Source: Allobosea sp. Root483D1 (GTDB lineage: Bacteria; Pseudomonadota; Alphaproteobacteria; Rhizobiales; Beijerinckiaceae). Taken from it: DNA of 64,000 nt. This document shows, piece after piece, positions 9,537 through 16,940 of this stretch (positions are counted from its first letter, which is position 1; the number at the start of each line of letters is the position of its first letter). Under the pieces are notes generated by a model that saw only the letters and a list, made by a program, of their open reading frames with translations, searched no databases and was not told where the DNA came from. The position numbers and the translations under genes were made by a program. The DNA lies in NCBI RefSeq assembly GCF_001429505.1, contig NZ_LMJW01000011.1, positions 462,770-526,769 of the forward strand, read 5' to 3'.

Positions 9537-10236
9537 AGACAGGACCATGGCCGCTCCGGCGGAGCGCAAACGCGGCGAGGGCGTCAAGCTCGTCTACGAC
9601 ATCCTGCGCGACGACATTATCGACCTCGTGCTGCCGCCCGGCAGCCCGATCGACGAGATCCAGCTCGCCGAGCGGCTGTCGATGTCGCGAACGCCGATCC
9701 GCGAGGCGCTGGTGCGCCTGGCGAGCGAAGGGTTGGTCACGACGCTGCCCAACCGCTCGACGGTGGTGTCGAACATCGACTTCCTCAACCTGCACACCTT
9801 CTTCGACGCGATCACGCTGATGTATCGCGTCACGACGCGGCTGGCGGCCGAGTTCCATGTCGCGGCGGATCTCGACATCATCCGCGCCCGGCAGGCCGCC
9901 TTCGCGGGTGCCGTCGAAGCGCAGGATGCGCTCGCGATGATCGCTACCAACCGCGATTTCCATGCGGCGATCGCGGAAGCCGGGCGCAATCCCTATTACA
10001 CCGGACTGTTCTGCCGCCTGCTCGACGAAGGCCGGCGCATCCTGCGGCTCTACTACTACTCCTTCGACGACCGCCTGCCGCAGCGCTACGTGGCGGAGCA
10101 TGAGGAGATGATCGCCGTGATCGCGGCGCGGGATGTCGAGGGCGCCGACCGGCTGGCCAAGGCCCATGCCGACCAGATCGTCCAGCAGATCCAGCAATTG
10201 ATCGCCCGCGACCGCCGCCAGACGCTGGCGCTTTAA
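9532..10236 (+). CDS. GntR-family regulator (FadR/FCD subfamily), probably of hydroxyproline catabolism
   Basis: A 234-residue regulator: winged HTH with LAERLSMSRTPIREALVRLA (about residues 45-64), then an all-helical FCD effector domain. Metal-ligating residues typical of FCD are present in RDFHAAIAEAGRNP, EHEEMIAVIAARD and AKAHADQI. The frame extends to a GTG at 9493 and an ATG at 9511. I chose the ATG at 9532 because of the AAGAGG eight bases upstream and because the alternatives have no site. It lies next to a DapA-like deaminase, an Ldh-family reductase and a proline-racemase-type epimerase. Both promoters there carry an ATAC-N5-GTAT motif, a plausible operator for this protein (inference). 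Confidence 0.85.
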   Translation: MTDRTMAAPAERKRGEGVKLVYDILRDDIIDLVLPPGSPIDEIQLAERLSMSRTPIREALVRLASEGLVTTLPNRSTVVSNIDFLNLHTFFDAITLMYRVTTRLAAEFHVAADLDIIRARQAAFAGAVEAQDALAMIATNRDFHAAIAEAGRNPYYTGLFCRLLDEGRRILRLYYYSFDDRLPQRYVAEHEEMIAVIAARDVEGADRLAKAHADQIVQQIQQLIARDRRQTLAL

Positions 10237-10261
10237 GCAGGCGGTTCTGAGATCGAAGTAG

Positions 10262-10408
10262 CCGTCATTCCGGGACTTCGCGAAGCGAAGGGCCAGGAAT
10301 CCAGAGCCGATGCCGTCTCCAAAGGAGGCGGCCGATGTCGCGCCTTACAATCGCACGCGTTGGTTCTGGGTTGCGGGCTCAGGCCTTCGGCCTGCCCCGG
10401 AATGACGG
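10262..10408. repeat. Palindromic dispersed repeat (REP/MITE-like) of about 147 bp
   Basis: The ends are a perfect 13-base inverted repeat (CCGTCATTCCGGG at 10262-10274, CCCGGAATGACGG at 10396-10408). Inside are further short palindromes such as ACTTCGCGAAGCGAAG and AGGCCTTCGGCCT, and the segment GGAATCCAGA typical of intergenic repeats in Hyphomicrobiales genomes. It fills the gap between the GntR gene and the DapA-like promoter. An open frame across it on the minus strand is not a gene. Confidence 0.7.
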
Positions 10409-10432
10409 GCTTTCGCGCGTTAAAATTTCTTG

Positions 10433-10460
10433 TGGACAAATAAAATACAAAGAGTATTAT
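10433..10460 (+). promoter_or_regulatory. Promoter with ATAC-N5-GTAT operator for the DapA-like gene
   Basis: A -35 TGGACA (10433-10438) and a -10 TATTAT (10455-10460) are separated by 16 bases. The inverted repeat AATAC-AAAGA-GTATT (10444-10458) overlaps the -10. A closely similar repeat lies at 12597-12615. This short stretch is markedly AT-rich compared with its surroundings. Confidence 0.6.
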
Positions 10461-10521
10461 GCCTGTCGATCGAGGCAGCGAGACACGCCGCCCGTGAAAT
10501 CGCCAGCCCGAGGAGCGCGTG

Positions 10522-11484
10522 ATGAAGGCCCAGATTTTTTCCGGCTGCATGCCGGCGCTGATGACCCCCTGCAAGGCCGACCGCAGCCCCGATTTCGAGG
10601 CGCTGGTGCGCAAGGGCAAGGAGCTGATCGCCACCGGCATGGCGGCCGTGGTCTATTGCGGCTCGATGGGTGACTGGCCGCTGCTGACCGACGCGCAGCG
10701 AATGGCGGGCGTCGAGGCTCTGGTGAAGGCCGGCGTACCGGTGATCGTTGGGACCGGTGCGGTCAACACCGCTTCCGCCGTTGCCCATGCCGCCCACGCC
10801 CAGGAGGTTGGTGCGAAGGGCTTGATGGTGATCCCGCGCGTGCTCTCGCGCGGCTCGGTGGTCGAGGCGCAGCGCCACCATTTCAAGGCGATCCTCGCTG
10901 CGGCGCCGGGTCTGCCGGCGGTAATCTACAACAGCCCCTATTACGGCTTCGCCACGCGCGCAGACCTGTTCTTCGCGCTGCGGGCCGAGCATCCGAACCT
11001 GATCGGCTTCAAGGAGTTCGGTGGGGCCGCGGACATGCGCTACGCCGCCGAGACCATCACCAGCCGCGACGATGACGTCTCGCTGATGATCGGCGTCGAT
11101 ACCTGCGTCTTCCACGGCTTCGTCAACTGCGGCGCGACCGGCGCGATCACCGGCATCGGCTGCGTGCTGCCGAAGGAAGTGCTGCACCTCGTCAGCCTGA
11201 GCCAGGCCGCGGCGAAGGGTGATGTCGAGGCCCGCCGGCTGGCGCTCGAGCTGGAGGCGGCGCTCGCCGTGCTCTCCTCCTTCGACGAAGGGCCGGACCT
11301 CGTCCTCTACTTCAAGCACATGATGGTGCTGAAGGGCGACGCCGAATATCGCCTGCACTTCAACCCGACCGACGCGCTCGGCGAGAGCCAGCGCGGCTAT
11401 GTCGAGGCGCAGCTCAAGCTGTTCGACGCCTGGTATGCGCAGTGGTCGAAGCAGGCCGGCGCGAGCAGGAAGCACGCCGCCTAA
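10522..11484 (+). CDS. DapA-superfamily lyase, candidate pyrroline-4-hydroxy-2-carboxylate deaminase
   Basis: A 320-residue member of the dihydrodipicolinate synthase/N-acetylneuraminate lyase family, class I aldolase TIM barrels that work through a Schiff base. The Schiff-base lysine is Lys164 (IGFKEFGG) and the catalytic tyrosine Tyr136 (VIYNSPYYGF). In place of the usual GTTGE loop is YCGSMGDWPLL, a substitution also seen in the clade that deaminates 4-hydroxy-pyrroline-2-carboxylate. The ATG at 10522 has AGGAG six bases upstream; a GTG three bases earlier is less likely. The neighbouring reductase and 4-hydroxyproline-type epimerase support the hydroxyproline role. The gene ends in a strong intrinsic terminator. 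Confidence 0.8.
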   Translation: MKAQIFSGCMPALMTPCKADRSPDFEALVRKGKELIATGMAAVVYCGSMGDWPLLTDAQRMAGVEALVKAGVPVIVGTGAVNTASAVAHAAHAQEVGAKGLMVIPRVLSRGSVVEAQRHHFKAILAAAPGLPAVIYNSPYYGFATRADLFFALRAEHPNLIGFKEFGGAADMRYAAETITSRDDDVSLMIGVDTCVFHGFVNCGATGAITGIGCVLPKEVLHLVSLSQAAAKGDVEARRLALELEAALAVLSSFDEGPDLVLYFKHMMVLKGDAEYRLHFNPTDALGESQRGYVEAQLKLFDAWYAQWSKQAGASRKHAA

Positions 11485-11502
11485 GGGACTATCCGGAACA
11501 GG

Positions 11503-11530
11503 CCCTCCCGGTGACGGGAGGGTCTTTTTT
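11503..11530 (+). terminator. Rho-independent terminator of the DapA-like gene
   Basis: An 8-base perfect stem, CCCTCCCG (11503-11510) with CGGGAGGG (11515-11522), and a GTGA tetraloop are followed by TC and six T residues. It lies just behind the stop at 11484 and in front of the convergent Ldh-family gene. Confidence 0.93.
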
Positions 11531-11535
11531 CCTGT

Positions 11536-12570
11536 TCACGCGACCGCGTCGAGGCCGAGCGCTTCCAGTCGGTCGAGCTGCTCGATCTCGGCGGCGGTCA
11601 GGGCGATCCCGTCCGCCAGCGAGCCCTCGCGGGCCTTGAAGCGGCGCTGCGATGGCAGGCGCGCGCCCTGTCCGGCAATCGCCTCGAACAATGTCTCGGC
11701 GCGCGCGAACGGATCGCCGGGACGTCCGGCGGCGAAGCGCTCCGGCGAGAACGCCAGGATCAGCTCGCCATGCTGCGGCGCCAGCGTCGTGGTTCCCAGG
11801 AAATCGAGCGCGCCCTGGCTGGTCAGGTCGCCGATCATCACGCCGGCGAGCAATTCGATCATGGTCGAGATCGCCGAGCCCTTGTGCCCGCCGAAGGGCA
11901 GCATCGCCCCGGCGAGCGCCGCGGTCGGATCGGTGGTCGGCTCGCCCTGGGAGTCGAGCGCCCAGCCCTCGGGCAGGGGCTTCCCGGCGCGGCGATGCAA
12001 TTCGATCTCGCCGCGGGCGGCGACGCTGGTGGCGAAGTCGAAGACGTAGGGATGGCCGTCCTTGCGCGGCCAGCCGAAGGCGAGCGGATTGGTGCCGAGC
12101 AGGGCGGCCGTTCCGCCTGAAGGCGCGACGGTTGCATAGCTCGGACACATCGCCAGTGCGGCGACGCCCATGTCCGCGAGTGCCTCGACCTCCGGCCAGA
12201 GCGCAGAGAAATGGGTGCAGTCGTTGATGACCAGAGCAGCGAGGCCAAGCTGCCTGGCACGCTCGGCGAGGGTGGGTGCGCCGAGCTCGAAGCCCGCGCA
12301 GGAGAAGGCGCCGCCCGCCGCCACACGCAGCACGGCCGAGCCGTCGTCATGCAAGACGGGCTCGGCATCGGGCGAGACCTTGCCGGCCTTGATCGTGCGC
12401 AGGCAGCCCTCGACCCGGAAGACACCATGCGACTTGCAGCCGTCGCGCTCGCCGGCCGCGATCACGCGGGCAAGCGCCGCGGCATGAAGCGGCGACAATC
12501 CACCCTTGCGGAAGACCGCCTCGATCCGGCGCGTCAGCGCCTCCATGCTGAGGATCGTCATGTCGCTCAT
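11536..12570 (-). CDS. Ldh-family NAD(P)-dependent oxidoreductase, candidate pyrroline-2-carboxylate reductase
   Basis: A 344-residue protein of the malate/L-lactate dehydrogenase (Ldh_2) superfamily, which uses a non-Rossmann NAD(P) fold. Family hallmarks are KSHGVFRVEGCLRTI (about residues 52-66), INDCTHFSALWPEVEALA (about 116-133), the GTNPLAFGWP nucleotide segment (about 158-167) and MLPFGGHKGSAISTMIELLAG. Members include delta1-pyrroline-2-carboxylate and delta1-piperideine-2-carboxylate reductases, ureidoglycolate dehydrogenases and sulfolactate dehydrogenases. Beside a hydroxyproline-type epimerase the first is favoured. It is divergent from the epimerase at 12670, with a shared 99-base promoter region. 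ATG at 12570; MTIL three codons in is an alternative. Confidence 0.85.
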   Translation of the reverse strand: MSDMTILSMEALTRRIEAVFRKGGLSPLHAAALARVIAAGERDGCKSHGVFRVEGCLRTIKAGKVSPDAEPVLHDDGSAVLRVAAGGAFSCAGFELGAPTLAERARQLGLAALVINDCTHFSALWPEVEALADMGVAALAMCPSYATVAPSGGTAALLGTNPLAFGWPRKDGHPYVFDFATSVAARGEIELHRRAGKPLPEGWALDSQGEPTTDPTAALAGAMLPFGGHKGSAISTMIELLAGVMIGDLTSQGALDFLGTTTLAPQHGELILAFSPERFAAGRPGDPFARAETLFEAIAGQGARLPSQRRFKAREGSLADGIALTAAEIEQLDRLEALGLDAVA

Positions 12571-12587
12571 GGCGCGCTTCCCGCTCG

Positions 12588-12615
12588 TTGCAAATCTGCA
12601 TACTTGCTGTATTCA
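12588..12615. promoter_or_regulatory. Divergent promoter region with ATAC-N5-GTAT operator
   Basis: The imperfect palindrome TGCATAC-TTGCT-GTATTCA (12597-12615, six of seven arm bases match) sits between the divergent reductase and epimerase genes. On the plus strand TTGCAA (12588-12593) and TATTCA (12610-12615) could be -35 and -10 with a 16-base spacer, so the operator overlaps the -10 just as at 10433-10460. Confidence 0.5.
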
Positions 12616-12669
12616 AAAAGCCGACACGACTTCAAGCAGGCTTTGCGCATCTCAGGAAAGTTTTGAACC

Positions 12670-13671
12670 ATGGCCAGCCATACCTTCTCCTGCATCGACG
12701 GTCATACTTGCGGCAATCCGGTCCGGCTGGTCTCGGGCGGCGGCCCGCGCCTCGAGGGCGCGACCATGCTGGAGAAGCGCGCCCATTTCCTGCGCGAGTT
12801 CGACTGGATCCGTACCGGCCTGATGTTCGAGCCGCGCGGACACGACATGATGTCGGGCTCGATCCTCTACCCGCCGACACGGCCCGATTGCGACGTCGGC
12901 GTGCTGTTCATCGAGACCTCGGGCTGCCTGCCGATGTGCGGCCATGGCACGATCGGCACGATCACCATGGGCATCGAGAACGGGCTGATCACGCCGCGCG
13001 AGCCGGGCAAGCTCTCGATCGACGCGCCGGCCGGCAAGGTCGACATCAGCTATCGCCAGGAGGGCCGCTTCGTCGAGGAGGTCCGCCTCACCAATGTGCC
13101 GGGCTTCCTTTATGCGGAAGGGCTGAGCGCCGAGGTCGAGGGCCTCGGCGAGATCGTGGTCGACGTCGCCTATGGTGGCAATTTCTATGCGATCGTCGAG
13201 CCGCAGAAGAACTTCCTGGATATGGCCGATCATACGGCCGGCGAGCTCGTCGGCTGGTCGCCGAAGCTGCGGGCGGCGCTGAACGCAAAGTACGAGTTCG
13301 TCCATCCGGAGCATCCGGAGATCCAGGGGCTGTCGCATATCCAGTGGACCGGCAAGGCGACGCAAGATGGCGCCCATGCCCGCAACGCCGTGTTCTATGG
13401 CGAGAAGGCGATCGACCGCTCGCCCTGCGGCACCGGCACCTCGGCGCGGATGGCGCAGCTCGCCGCCAAGGGCAAACTCGCGGTCGGCGACGAGTTCGTC
13501 CACGAGTCGATCATCGGCTCGCTGTTCAAGGGACGGGTCGAGGCGGCGACGACGGTGGCGAACCGCCAGGCGATCATCCCCTCGATCGCCGGCTGGGCCC
13601 GGATGACCGGCTACAACACCATCTTCATCGACGACCGCGACCCGTTCGCGCACGGCTTCGTGGTGAAGTAA
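12670..13671 (+). CDS. Proline racemase family protein, 4-hydroxyproline 2-epimerase type
   Basis: A 333-residue cofactor-independent epimerase. The two catalytic thiols are present: Cys90 in MCGHGTIG and Cys253 in SPCGTGTSA. That argues for an epimerase or racemase rather than the trans-3-hydroxyproline dehydratases, which replace the second cysteine by threonine. The N-terminal DGHTCGNPVRLV is conserved. The likely reaction is trans-4-hydroxy-L-proline to cis-4-hydroxy-D-proline, first step of the pathway served by the DapA-like deaminase. The FAD-dependent D-hydroxyproline dehydrogenase and the semialdehyde dehydrogenase needed to complete the route are not in this stretch. Confidence 0.88.
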   Translation: MASHTFSCIDGHTCGNPVRLVSGGGPRLEGATMLEKRAHFLREFDWIRTGLMFEPRGHDMMSGSILYPPTRPDCDVGVLFIETSGCLPMCGHGTIGTITMGIENGLITPREPGKLSIDAPAGKVDISYRQEGRFVEEVRLTNVPGFLYAEGLSAEVEGLGEIVVDVAYGGNFYAIVEPQKNFLDMADHTAGELVGWSPKLRAALNAKYEFVHPEHPEIQGLSHIQWTGKATQDGAHARNAVFYGEKAIDRSPCGTGTSARMAQLAAKGKLAVGDEFVHESIIGSLFKGRVEAATTVANRQAIIPSIAGWARMTGYNTIFIDDRDPFAHGFVVK

Positions 13672-13682
13672 GGCGAAGGCGC

Positions 13683-13704
13683 GCCGGCCGTATCGCTGGC
13701 CGGC
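13683..13704. terminator. Stem-loop between convergent genes
   Basis: Seven-base arms GCCGGCC (13683-13689) and GGCCGGC (13698-13704) lie between the epimerase stop and the convergent TIM-barrel stop. No T-run follows on either strand. It could act as a bidirectional 3' end structure. Confidence 0.4.
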
Positions 13705-13726
13705 CTGAGCGTTCGCTCGTGGACGC

Positions 13727-14572
13727 TCATGCGCCCCGCCGCAGCGAAGCGCCCTTGGCCACCGCCGCATCGCGGGCGGCCAGGGTGGTTCGCGCCGCCA
13801 CTAGCGCCTGGCGGGCCCATTCGCGGATGCCCAGCTGCGCGGACCGTTCGCGGTGCGGAACCTCGACGCTGACCGGCAGCTCGGCCGGAAGCTGGCTGAA
13901 GATGCCGACGAGGTCGATGCCGCCTTCGCCCGGAAGCAGGCGGGCCTGCCGAGCGGTGTGGATCAGGCCTTCGGTGGTGCCCGGAATCTCGGCCGGTGCG
14001 TCGCAGAGCTGGGCATAGCTCAGGCGCGCGGCCGGGATCGCGGCGATGTCCGCAAGGCTCGTGCGCGAGCGGCCGGCATGCAGCGCATCGACGAGGACAC
14101 GGCCATTGGCCTGGCCGGCGGCCGTGACGATGCGCAGCGCCGTGCTGGCGTCCGGCACCTGCGTCCATGGCATGAATTCGAGATCGCCGGTGAGGCCATA
14201 GGGCGCCGCTGCCTCGCAGAAGGCGGCGAAGGAGGCGGTGAGCCGGGCCTCGTCGGGATCGTCGCCGGCGACCAGCACGGCGCGAGCTCCGAGCGCGCCG
14301 CAGACCTCGAGGAAGGGCTTGACGGTCTCGACGTCGAAATCGGCGCCGAGCCTGACGATCTCGACGTCGAAGACCGGCACGCCGTCGGCGATGGCGCGTC
14401 GGGTTTGCGCCAGCAGCGTGGCATCCTCGATCAGCGGGCTGGTGTCGCCGCCGGGCGCGGCCGGGAGCGCGCGCAGTCCGACGGCATCGTAGCCGAGTTC
14501 GGTGGCGAGCCGGACCGCGTCAGGTGGGTTCAGCGGCACGGTCGTGAGATAGGCGAGCGACATCAGCGGCAT
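13727..14572 (-). CDS. TIM-barrel sugar phosphate isomerase/epimerase-like protein (paralogue 1)
   Basis: A 281-residue protein of the xylose-isomerase-like/AP endonuclease 2 TIM-barrel superfamily, which includes isomerases, epimerases and 3-dehydroshikimate dehydratases. Candidate metal ligands are visible in LEFMPW (about residue 143), LVDALHAGRS (about 170) and SVEVPH near residue 247. It is clearly related to the 35210-36025 product: both have QLCDAP, LLPGEG and an EVPH or ETPH segment in the same order. It is the last gene of the Liv-type operon. With an AroE-like dehydrogenase in the same operon, a dehydratase acting on a shikimate-like ring is possible but unproven. Confidence 0.8.
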   Translation of the reverse strand: MPLMSLAYLTTVPLNPPDAVRLATELGYDAVGLRALPAAPGGDTSPLIEDATLLAQTRRAIADGVPVFDVEIVRLGADFDVETVKPFLEVCGALGARAVLVAGDDPDEARLTASFAAFCEAAAPYGLTGDLEFMPWTQVPDASTALRIVTAAGQANGRVLVDALHAGRSRTSLADIAAIPAARLSYAQLCDAPAEIPGTTEGLIHTARQARLLPGEGGIDLVGIFSQLPAELPVSVEVPHRERSAQLGIREWARQALVAARTTLAARDAAVAKGASLRRGA

Positions 14573-14585
14573 GGTGGGCGTCCTC

Positions 14586-15200
14586 TCAGGCGAGCGGCGA
14601 GATCGCGGTTGGCAGCGCGATCGTCGAATACATCTCGCCGGTCAGCCATTCCGGCCCGCCCTTGGGCGGCCAGATGCCCTTGGCGACGGAGTCGGCCCGG
14701 ACGGCGGCGCGCTGGTCGAGGCTGGCGAAGGGCCAGATATGGGTGAAGCGCGGCGGGCCGTCGAGCGCGTACATGGCAATGACGAGCGGGGAGAGCTCGA
14801 CGCGCGCCGGCACGGCCGCCTGCCAGGCCGCGATCGTCGCCGGGACGCCGCCATGCTTCAGCATATAGCTGCGGATCTCGTAGACGGCGCCGAACTTGCC
14901 GGGCTGGACCGGCGGCAGGAAGGGGAAGGGCGCATAGCTGTCGAAGGCGAGCCTGGCGATGTCCTCGCCGGCGCCGAACGGGTTGCCGCTGGCGAGCAGG
15001 CGCTGGCGCTCGGCCAGGAGTTCGGCCTCGTCGCCGAAGCCGCGCAGCAGGATGATCTGGTTGAGCGTGCCGATCTCGCTGGTCCAGCAGCCGAGCAGGC
15101 GGTCCTTCGCCTCGGGCGCTTTCAACGCGGCATTGATTGCGGCGACGACCGCCCCGGCCTTGCCGAGGCGGACGGTGAGGGTGGCGATTTCATAGCGCAT
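14586..15200 (-). CDS. NIPSNAP-family protein
   Basis: A 204-residue protein with two ferredoxin-like (dimeric alpha/beta barrel) halves. The second begins with YEIRSYMLKHGG (about residue 107), the NIPSNAP signature, followed by HIWPFASLDQRAA. The first half (RYEIATLTVRLG) is a degenerate repeat. No catalytic residue can be pointed to; the family is widespread in catabolic operons. It lies 13 bases downstream of the TIM-barrel start and just behind the second flavoprotein. Compare the other small barrel-like proteins at 27314 and 36929, which also sit next to TIM-barrel genes. Confidence 0.8.
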   Translation of the reverse strand: MRYEIATLTVRLGKAGAVVAAINAALKAPEAKDRLLGCWTSEIGTLNQIILLRGFGDEAELLAERQRLLASGNPFGAGEDIARLAFDSYAPFPFLPPVQPGKFGAVYEIRSYMLKHGGVPATIAAWQAAVPARVELSPLVIAMYALDGPPRFTHIWPFASLDQRAAVRADSVAKGIWPPKGGPEWLTGEMYSTIALPTAISPLA

Positions 15201-15221
15201 GGCGGTCTCCGGGCGCAGGGA

Positions 15222-16940
15222 TTAGGAACGGTTGTTGGCGAGCGGGATGCCGCCGGCATGGTGGGCGGCGACGTAGCCGAAGGTCATGGCCGGGCCGAGC
15301 GTGATGCCGCCGGCGGGATAGCGGCCGGCCATCATGCTCGACATGTCGTTGCCGACTGCATAGAGGCCGGGAATCGGCGCATCGCGCGCATCGAGCACGC
15401 GTGCCTGCGCATCCGTCTTCAGCCCGGCGAAGGTGCCGAGGCTGCCGGGCACGATCCTGACCGCATAGAACGGCCCCGGCCCGAGCGGCGCGACGCAAGG
15501 GTTGGGCTTTTGCTCCGGCGCGCCCTGGATGCGGTTATAGGGGGTGTCGCCGCGGCCGAATTCCGGATCACGCCCATCCGCCGCGGCGGCGTTGTAGGTT
15601 TCGAACGTCCGGGTCAGCCTGGCGGCATCGATGCCGCAGGCCGCAGCAAGTTCCGCGATCGTCGCGCCGCGCTTGAGATAGCCGTTGCCCAGCCAGTGCC
15701 GGATCGGGAAGGGGCGCGGCCGGACGCGGCCGAGCCCGTAGCGGCGCAGGAAGCGGTGGTCGCAGATCAGCCAGGCTTCGGCCGGCTCGCCTGCCGGCGT
15801 CGCGGCGAAGAGGGCCTGCATCACGTCGTGATAGGAATCGGCCTCGTTGCAGAAGCGCCTGCCGTCGCCGCGCACCATGAGTGCGCCCGGCTTGGCACGC
15901 TCGACCAGATGCGGAAAGCGACCGGGTTCCAGGCCCGGCTTCGGCACCAGCGAGACCGGCGCCCAGGCTCCCGCATGCGGCAGGTCCGTCTCGACATGCC
16001 CGCCCGCCGCCTCGCCGAGCCTGAGGCCGTCGCCGGTATTGGCGCGGGGCGCTGCCGACCAATGCTCCCGGCCGCTCGGCGCATGCGGGAAAAGCGCGGC
16101 CTTGCGGGCGAGATCATGCGGGAAGCCGCCGGTGGCGAGCACGACGCCGCGCGTCGCCTGGATCGTTCGGCGCTGGCCTGCGCTCTCGACGGTGGCGCCG
16201 ACGATGCGCTCGCCGTCGCGCAGCAGCTCGATCGCCGCGGTCTCGTTCAGCAGGGTGATGCCGAGATCGTCGGCAGATTTGAGCAAGCGCGCGACCAGGG
16301 CATTGCCGTTGACCAGATGCAGGCCGCGGCCATGGCTGGCGCGGTCGACGACATGGCGCGCCAGCCGGCGCAGCACATGCAGGAAGGAGGGGAGCCGGCG
16401 CGTCGCATGCAGGAAATGCTGGAGGTCGGCGCCCGAGCCGATGTTCATGCCGAAGGGCGCGATTTCCGCCAGCGGCGGGCGCAGATCATGCAGCCGCGCC
16501 CCGAGCTCGCGCCCGTCGAAGGGCTTGGCGCAGAGCGAGCGGCCGCCGGTGCCGGCGCCGGGGGAGTTGCCGTGGAAATCCGGGATCGGGTTGCCGTCGA
16601 TGAAGTCGACCACACTCTCGCGCCGGAAGAAATCGACCATGCGCGGCCCCTGCTCCAGCAGCATGGTGACGAAGGGCTCGTCATAGCCCTCGCCGAGCTC
16701 GTGGCGCAGATAGGTGCGGATCGTCTCCTCGCCCTCGTCGATCCCGGCGGCGCGGGCGAGCGGATTGCGCGGCAGCCACATCCAGCCGCCGGACCAGGCG
16801 GTGGTGCCGCCGAAATGGCGCTCCTTCTCGATCACGACGACGTCGAGGCCGAGCACGGCGGCGGTGACGGCGCTTGCCAGCCCGCCGGCCCCCGAGCCGA
16901 TCACCAGCAGATCACAGGAGCTGGGCAGGGCGCTGCTCAT
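15222..16940 (-). CDS. FAD-binding dehydrogenase, fumarate reductase/3-ketosteroid dehydrogenase type (copy B)
   Basis: A 572-residue flavoprotein. The FAD motif LLVIGSGAGGLASAVTAA is at about residues 10-27, and a covalent or tight FAD site is suggested by KERHFGGTTAWSGGW. The C-terminal segment AVGNDMSSMMAGRYPAGG with GITLGPAMTFGY closes the FAD site as in 3-ketosteroid delta1-dehydrogenases and fumarate reductase flavoproteins. The frame continues upstream to 17696, but the ATG at 16938-16940 overlaps the TGA of the preceding gene and gives a family-length protein. It is a tandem paralogue of the 16937-18679 product. Expected chemistry is introduction or reduction of a C=C bond next to a carbonyl or carboxyl group. 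Confidence 0.85.
   Translation of the reverse strand: MSSALPSSCDLLVIGSGAGGLASAVTAAVLGLDVVVIEKERHFGGTTAWSGGWMWLPRNPLARAAGIDEGEETIRTYLRHELGEGYDEPFVTMLLEQGPRMVDFFRRESVVDFIDGNPIPDFHGNSPGAGTGGRSLCAKPFDGRELGARLHDLRPPLAEIAPFGMNIGSGADLQHFLHATRRLPSFLHVLRRLARHVVDRASHGRGLHLVNGNALVARLLKSADDLGITLLNETAAIELLRDGERIVGATVESAGQRRTIQATRGVVLATGGFPHDLARKAALFPHAPSGREHWSAAPRANTGDGLRLGEAAGGHVETDLPHAGAWAPVSLVPKPGLEPGRFPHLVERAKPGALMVRGDGRRFCNEADSYHDVMQALFAATPAGEPAEAWLICDHRFLRRYGLGRVRPRPFPIRHWLGNGYLKRGATIAELAAACGIDAARLTRTFETYNAAAADGRDPEFGRGDTPYNRIQGAPEQKPNPCVAPLGPGPFYAVRIVPGSLGTFAGLKTDAQARVLDARDAPIPGLYAVGNDMSSMMAGRYPAGGITLGPAMTFGYVAAHHAGGIPLANNRS

Noticed and set aside
7033..10197. A 1054-codon open frame on the minus strand
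   Set aside because: Antisense to the GH31 and GntR genes; composition is that of a shadow frame with no recognisable fold.
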